A stretch of 64,000 bases of DNA from the NCBI GenBank assembly GCA_040954595.2, contig CM082598.2:7812001-7876000 (forward strand). Reading direction: 5' to 3'. The stretch's first letter is position 1. Every line of letters starts with the position of its first letter. Below are positions 58,430 to 64,000 of the stretch, piece after piece. The notes beneath the pieces were generated by a model. The model made no database searches. It saw nothing but the letters and a program-made list of their open reading frames with translations, and was not told where the DNA came from. The position numbers and the translations under genes are program-made. The DNA is from Balanoglossus misakiensis (lineage: Eukaryota > Hemichordata).

Positions 58430-59245
58430 TTAAAGCTGCAAGCAGCGTTGGTGGGGCACAAACGGTTCCCATGGTAACCGGCGAATCCCAAAGCTGTATC
58501 TGCTGTGGATACCAAGATATGGGAAAGTAGGTCAAAGGTCACCTGAGTTCACCCAAAATTGGGCAAAACATTTTGACAACATACTTGTCCATGACCAACA
58601 AAAAACAAACCTCTAGCCCTATTGGTTAGCCTGGAATTAGATATGTGCATAATTAATGAGGTAACATAAAAGACTCCAAAAGGTGTTCAATCCCTCCAAA
58701 AGCCAAGGCTCTATCCTGTCTGGATGCCGAGATATAGGGAAGAAGGTCAAAGGTCACCTGAGGTCACCAAAATTTGAGCAAAACATTTTGACACCACACA
58801 TTTCCTTAACCAACAAAAACCAAACCTCTAGCCCTGTTGGTTAGCTTGGAATAAGATATGCACATAATTAATGAGGTATTGTGTAAGACTCTATTAGGTG
58901 GTCAATCCCCCAATAGCCAGGACTGTAACTGCTCTGGATGCTGAGATATGGGAAAGTAGGTCAAAGGTCATCCAAAATTTGGGCATAAAAGTTTGACCCC
59001 ATAGTGGGCCATGTCCAACAAAAACCAGACCTGGAGCCCTATTGGTTAGCCTGGATTTAGATATGCAGAAAAATGATGTTTCAGAAATAGGTCAAAGGTC
59101 ATTGCCAAAATAGTTGTGTCATGTCCTGACAGCATTGGTACCCATGTCCACAAAATTCATGACTGTAGTGCTTTTACAAGAGGAGGTATGGGGAATATGC
59201 ATATATAATTAGTTGGTTTAAAACTGGGTCAAAGGTCATGTGAAA
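58430..59245. repeat. ~214-bp tandem family carrying AGGTCAAAGGTCA motifs
   Basis: The repeat opens with AAAGCTGCAAGCAGCGTTGG. Perfect AGGTCAAAGGTCA occurs at 58529, 58744, 58958 and 59089, with GGGTCAAAGGTCA at 59226. The first three are 214-215 bp apart and sit at the same place in each unit, after a GATAT.GGGAAAGTAG-like block. Other shared blocks are CAAACCTCTAGCCCTATTGG, TTAGCCTGGAATTAGATATG and CATAATTAATGAGGTA. Non-coding. Confidence 0.85.
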
Positions 59246-61316
59246 ATTGCCCCCCAAAATTGTGACAAGTTCCAGTCATATGATGACTCATATCCACAAA
59301 AATAATTTCTGTGGTGTCAACATATTGGCTATAAAACGGAATTTACATTTTTCAATGGTTTTCAGGAAATCCAATATGGCCACCATAACGATCGACCAAT
59401 CACAGTGCACTTCGCAAACTTGAAAGACATAGGTTAGGTGACCGCATACCCCGAATCCCATAACTCAGCGATCACTGCTTCTGGAGAAGAAGATTTTTAA
59501 AGTTTTAAGTAGTTTTTCAGAAAAAAAAATTGTAGCAAAAAAACTTTATATTTGACATCATGATTTCAATGGGGTAAAATTATGGACAGAAGGTAGGCTA
59601 CCTGCACACAAAATTTGAACTCGATTGGCCCAGTAGTTTTTGAGGAGTCATTTAACGGTTTTCGGAAAATCCAATATGGCCGCCAGGTCACGTGACTAAT
59701 TAAATATTCACGGCCCCTGTAGGTCTACTCATTGGCCCCTATCACCATACCAAGTTTCAGCCCCATAGGTGCTGCGGTTTTCCAGATCTACCTGGCCTGG
59801 CTTGTGCCCCTAATGATAGCATTAATGTGGCAAGCCAGCCCAACACAACGTACTGTGGGTCAAGGGGTGCATATGGTCAATTAATTAAAAAAGGTGCAAC
59901 CAACATTGGCTAGGTCTAAGCAGTTCCTATGGATACCAGAGAGTGCCAATGCTGTATCTGCTATGTTTATAGGAAAGTTGATCAAAGGTCACCAAGAGCT
60001 CACCCAAAATTGTCAACAATTTTTTCTTCCAAAATGATCAGTGTAAAATGAAAAACAAGACTTCTGGCTCTATTGGTTAACCTGGTTATTAGGTGCTCCA
60101 GCCTTCAAAATTTTAAGGCGTTATCTGCTGTGCATGCCAAGGCATGGAAAAATAGGTTAAAAGTAACCAAAGCCATCAAAAAAAATTTTGATTGCATAGT
60201 GGTCAATGTTCAAGGAAACCAAGACTCAAAGCTTCATTGTCTAGTCTACAATTACGTAAGCACATATTTATAAGATTATCATTGGTCAAGAAATTCAGCA
60301 AAAAAATTAAGTCCAATAGTAGAGCATGTTCATAAAAAATTCAACCTGTAACAATGTGGGTAAGCTCAGCATTAGATATGCACATATTTAATAAGGTCAA
60401 CATTGGTCCAGTGGATTCCAAATGTAACAAAAATACCTAAGTCCCATACTTGTCCATATACATCAAAACCAAACCTCTAGTGCTACTAGTCTTGCCGCAA
60501 TAAGATATTCAGAAAAGAAAACAGGTGCCAAATGTTGAACGAAGTTCAATGCCAAAATTATCAAAATATTTGGGTAATGTCCTGGCAGCAGTAATATTAA
60601 TGTGACAAAAATCATCACTGTTGTGCTTTTCAACAAGAGGCACATCCACGAATAATTAAGTTCTGAAATAAAACTGGATCAAAATACATGCGAAAGTTGC
60701 CAAAAAAATGCAATGTATTCTGGTCATATGAAGACTCGTATCTATAAAAAGAATTGGTGTGCAATCAATGAGTAGCCCAGAATAAGGAAATGTTAGTTTT
60801 TAATCAGAATTCATAAAATCCAATTTGGCTTCAATAAGCTTTAATTAAGTTCTGAAAGATCTGGATCAAAAGACAAATGAAAGTTGCCAAAAATTTGTAT
60901 TATTAGGTGTTGGAAAAGGTTGGATCAAAGGACATGTGAAAGTTGCCAAAAAATTGTAACATATTCTAGTCGTATGGTGACTCGTATCCATTAAAGGAAT
61001 TTGTATGCAATCAATGCATAGGCTAAAATAGGAAAATTTAGTTTTTAATCGGAGTTTAGAACATCTTATTTGGCTCCAATGAGATTTAACCAATCAAAAT
61101 TCACTTGAAAACTTGATTAGATAAAAAAATGACAATTTTAATGAGATTTTCAAAAATCCAATAAGGCATCAAAAGTCACATGACCACTAATGATATTATT
61201 GTCAAACTTTGAACCAGACAGTCAATTAGTAATTGATTTGCCCTGCAGTTTTGAAAATAAATGTCAACTTGTAGAAATTATCAGAAAATCCAATATGGCC
61301 GTCATGAAGAAGACAA
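59246..61316. repeat. Diverged dispersed repeats related to the 214-bp family
   Basis: Blocks recur with drift: ATCAAAGGTCACC (59979), CCAATATGGCCGCC (59670) and its variants (59370, 61290), TTGAACTCGATTGGCC (59617), CAAGTTTCAGCCCCATAGG (59751), GGATCAAA.GACA.(A/G)TGAAAGTTGCC (about 60863 and 60914). ORFs here are short and unsupported. The stretch looks like layered copies of one non-coding repeat family. Confidence 0.65.
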
Positions 61317-61598
61317 TTAACACTTTCGCTGCGGGAGGGCGTTTTCTGCGCCGGCAGTCAGAATGCGGGAGGCGCATAAATGCGCCAAGATCGCGTCCGT
61401 TACTTGGTCTGTTCTATTTTATGTTCCTTGCTTATTTACTCATTTTGTATGACTTTATATAGGACAGGGGTCAACCCTAATTGAGCATGCGCATATGTAT
61501 TGTAAACAATCAAGTCGATTTTGCCATCAAAGGGTTTCCTTATACAGCTGATTTTAGGTCGCCCCGATCATATTTTTTCATTCACTTGGTATTTAAAA

Positions 61599-62052
61599 AT
61601 GGCGACACGGGCAAAGTTTGATGCCGACAAAGTTCTTGAACAAGTCTTTCAGGATAGTGACAGCGATCATAGCGATAGCGGAAGCCAAATTACGGACAAC
61701 AACATCATAGAACCAGAAATAGAAGCCAGACACGGAGAAAACAGAGTAGAGACAGAGAGAGAGGGAGGGTTTTTGCCATGTTCTCGGACGTCGTAACGTT
61801 GATGGTGACACGCGGTGGGTTTTGTATGACGTAAATGACAATTACACACCGGACTGGTTATCTGTATACGATCATCGCTAAGGTTTATTAGTTGACACTG
61901 ATGACTTTGCACCCGTTGACTTTTTTCAGCTGTTCTTTCGTGCTGATGTGTTTGAGTTGATGTCATTGTCAGAGCAAACTGATATGTACACCGCACAATT
62001 TTTTGACAACCCTGCAATTGATGAGTTGCCCTTCCGGTCAAGATTTCGCTAG
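61599..62052 (+). pseudogene. piggyBac-like transposase, N-terminal fragment
   Basis: Starts ATGGCGACACGG with MATRAKFDADKVLEQVF, then the acidic DSDSDHSDSGS tract typical of piggyBac N-termini. After a frameshift near 61790 it reads DNYTPDWLSVYDH, a TAA at 61878-61880, then DFAPVDFFQLFFRADVFEL and TDMYTAQFFDNP. This is the 'P.dfF.llf.d.l...i...Tn.YA.q' block just before the catalytic domain, in which the family Asn of TN has become Asp. A TAG at 62050-62052 follows and homology ends soon after, so the three catalytic Asp residues and the C-terminal zinc region are absent. Intact relatives are around 600 residues. The start codon was chosen because the acidic piggyBac N-terminus begins there; the frame upstream (from 61521) is not family-like. 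Confidence 0.82.
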
Positions 62053-62803
62053 ATGCCTACTTCACTGAATTAAATGAAGGCGTAGGTTTCTTTGCAAATC
62101 ATGATGGGACTTTGCCAGAAGTCTATGTTGTCAGAGTATTATATCCATTTGAAATGAATTGCCAAAACAGTACTATGCTAATGAATTTTTTTTTAAATGT
62201 GTGTATATTCATATTTACCAATCTTGATTTCTTCAACTTGCAATTCATTAAAACGGAGAGTATTTAATAAATTACTTAATGAATTTATTTTATTATTATT
62301 ATTTATTTACAAATTCAATCATTCACCTTTTCACTAATAAACTCTATTTCTTTCTCAGATTTTAAACATGTATACATGTAAATGGTGGGCATGATTTGAT
62401 AATTCTTTTTATGGTCCATTAATAATGCTCAAAAGTCACTTGTTATTCCCTTTTATACAGGGGGAAGTTGTTTTTGACTATTTTTGTCTGTCAGCTGTGA
62501 TACAATGAATTAAATACAGTATTTCAGTCACTTATATTACAATATCTGTTGTTTTTACCATATTTCGACAGAAATCCATTATGGCCGCCAGTGTCACATG
62601 ACCAATTAATGGTCATGTGACCATTTTTCAGTTTTATTATGTTGGTTGTCTTATAAAATATACTTGCTGGAAATATCATTGCATATACTTTCATATTACA
62701 AGAGAGAGAGATGGTAAAGTAAAACATTGTTTATTAGTTAAATTTACCATAGGAAACTACGCACAGGAATACATTAGCATATATTAACTACGCAGTGAAA
62801 GTG
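62053..62803. other. Non-coding 3' part of the piggyBac element
   Basis: AT-rich sequence with no transposase homology and one hairpin (62593-62621). A copy of the ATTATGGCCGCCAGTGTCAC motif seen in the surrounding repeat family lies at 62573-62598, so part of this interior may be captured host repeat. Confidence 0.5.
62593..62621. other. Perfect 12-bp inverted repeat
   Basis: GTCACATGACCA and TGGTCATGTGAC are separated by 5 bases. Each arm contains the E-box-like TCACATGA. Confidence 0.85.
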
Positions 62804-62807
62804 TTAA

Positions 62808-64000
62808 ACTTACAAGCAGCATTGCAGGGGCTAAACTGGTTAGCATGGTTTCAAAAGAAAGCAAAGGCTGTATCTGTTGTGGATGCCAAGAAATGGTAAA
62901 GTACTTCATTAGGTGTTCCAGTCCTCTAAATTTGAAACATGCATCTGCTGTGCATGCCAGGTTATGGGAAAGTAGATCAAAGGTCATTGCCAAAATTATC
63001 AAAAAATTAGGTTATGTTCCGGCAGCAGTAGTACTCATGTAAACAAAATCATGACTGTTGTGCTTTTTAACAAGAATCGTATCCACGTACAATTAAGTTC
63101 AGAAAACACTGGATCAAAGGAAATGTGTAGTTGTCAAAATTTTGTATAATCAAGTTCTGAGAAAACTGGATCAAAAACATGTATTCTGGTCATATGGCGA
63201 CTCGTATCCATACAAAAGTTTTATCCAATAAGGTTGAACCAATCACAATTCACTTGAAAACTTAAGTAGAAAAAGATTTTTGACATTTTTAACGAGATTT
63301 TTCAAAAATCCATAATAAATCCGAAGTCACATGAACACTAACATTATTATTGAAAAAATTGGAACCGCACAGTAAATTAGAACTTTATTGGCCTTGTAAT
63401 TTTTGAAAAAAGTCAACTTTTAAAGGTTATCAGAAAATCCAATATGGCCGCCATGACGAAGACAAAGCTAAAAGCAGCATTGGAGGGACGAATGTCCTTA
63501 GCATGGTTCCAACAGAAAGCAAAGGCTGTATCTGTAGCAGATGCCGAGAAATGGTAAAGTAAGCCAGATGTCATGCAAAATTGTGCCAACAAATTTTGAT
63601 ATCAAACTGATCAGTGTCTAACAAAATCCAGATTTCTAAGCTCTATTGGTTAACTTAAATTAGATTATGTACAAAATTATTGTGTAAAAGTTTAATACTT
63701 CATTGGGTGTTCCAGTCCACCAAATTTGAAGGCTGTATCTGCTGTACATGCCAAAGCATGGGATAGTAGATCAAAGGTCATTGCCAAAATTATCAAAAGA
63801 TTTGGGTTATGTCCTGGCAGCAGTAGTACTCATGTGAACAAAATCATGACTGTTGTGCTTTTTAACAAGAGGCATATCCACATAAAATAAGTTCTGGAAT
63901 TACTGGATCAAAGAACATGTGGAAGTAGTCTAATAATTATGTTATATTCTGGTCCTACGGTGACTCATATCCATAAAAAGAATTTGTGTGGTTTCAATGA
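62808..64000. repeat. Dispersed repeat family, two copies ~657 bp apart
   Basis: AAGCAGCATTG...TTAGCATGGTT, then AGAAAGCAAAGGCTGTATCTG and CC.AGAAATGGTAAAGTA occur at about 62815-62905 and again at about 63472-63562. GGCAGCAGTAGTACTCATGT occurs at about 63020 and 63820, each followed by CAAAATCATGACTGTTGTGC. The family relates to 58430-61316 (ATCAAAGGTCATTGCC, CCAATATGGCCGCC). It was the target of the piggyBac insertion. It continues past the window end. Confidence 0.75.

Larger units (their letters stand above)
61321..62803 (+). mobile_element. piggyBac-type element (1.48 kb, defective)
   Basis: TTAA flanks both ends (61317-61320 and 62804-62807), and the termini CACTTTCGCTGCG and CGCAGTGAAAGTG are inverted repeats with one mismatch. 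TTAA duplication is the hallmark of piggyBac. The interrupted repeat exists uninterrupted at about 63437-63485 (ATGGCCGCCATGACGAAGAC followed by AGCAGCATTGGAGGG). The inserted copy has the same left flank before 61317 and the same right flank after 62807. The element encodes only the N-terminal third of a transposase, so it is an internally deleted, non-autonomous copy. Confidence 0.9.

Noticed and set aside
58123-58530. 135-codon ORF with SRLTMVD repeats and a Lys/Glu-rich tail
   Set aside because: It is produced by the 55-bp minisatellite and the following polypurine tract.

Overview
The window looks like a gene-poor, heterochromatin-like stretch of an AT-rich animal genome, most likely an aquatic invertebrate. 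The remnants point that way: Ty3/gypsy polymerase, a non-LTR reverse transcriptase, piggyBac, an intron-containing P-element/THAP9-like transposase, a P2X7-C-like zinc module, and long palindromic (foldback) elements. I cannot name the species. No intact host gene, rRNA gene or complete tRNA gene was found. Almost every ORF is either a fragment of a broken transposable element or a chance ORF produced by a tandem repeat.

Layout. 1-2.5 kb: three unrelated decayed protein fragments (a Cys/His module, a non-LTR reverse transcriptase, a C2HC-like finger). 2.9-4.4 kb: a ~166-bp tandem array. 4.7-6.5 kb: a foldback element with 107-bp subrepeats in its arms. About 7.0-14.2 kb: a P-element/THAP9-like transposase gene broken by nested insertions. 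Its first exon is split by an LTR-type element, whose left repeat is in turn split by a 2.6-kb foldback element with a 4-bp target duplication. Its second exon is split by a 1.8-kb palindromic element with a TA duplication. 14.2-17.55 kb: an ~88-bp satellite directly after the third exon. 17.56-19.0 kb: a 5'-truncated Ty3/gypsy RNase H-integrase remnant. 19.03-21.57 kb: a candidate TIR DNA transposon. 21.7-24.1 kb: another palindromic element, with a decayed gene in its single-copy core.

24.48-55.93 kb, half of the window, is one head-to-tail satellite of 188-192-bp monomers, roughly 165 copies. It has variant monomers, large internal duplications and divergent monomers at its right edge. The monomer itself looks like an old internal duplication.

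55.9-64 kb holds a tRNA-like promoter fragment, a G-rich tract, a degenerate TTATTATACCC-rich stretch, a ~55-bp minisatellite, a ~214-bp tandem family carrying perfect AGGTCAAAGGTCA motifs, and related dispersed repeats. A TTAA-flanked piggyBac element with a broken transposase is inserted in the last of these.

The main biological message is the insertion order. Several insertions can be read precisely because an empty paralogous copy, or the interrupted reading frame, is also in the window. Nothing here is a clearly functional new system. The best leads are the palindromic elements whose gene heads lie in both arms, the regulatory-looking motifs multiplied by tandem arrays, and the large candidate centromeric or pericentromeric satellite.
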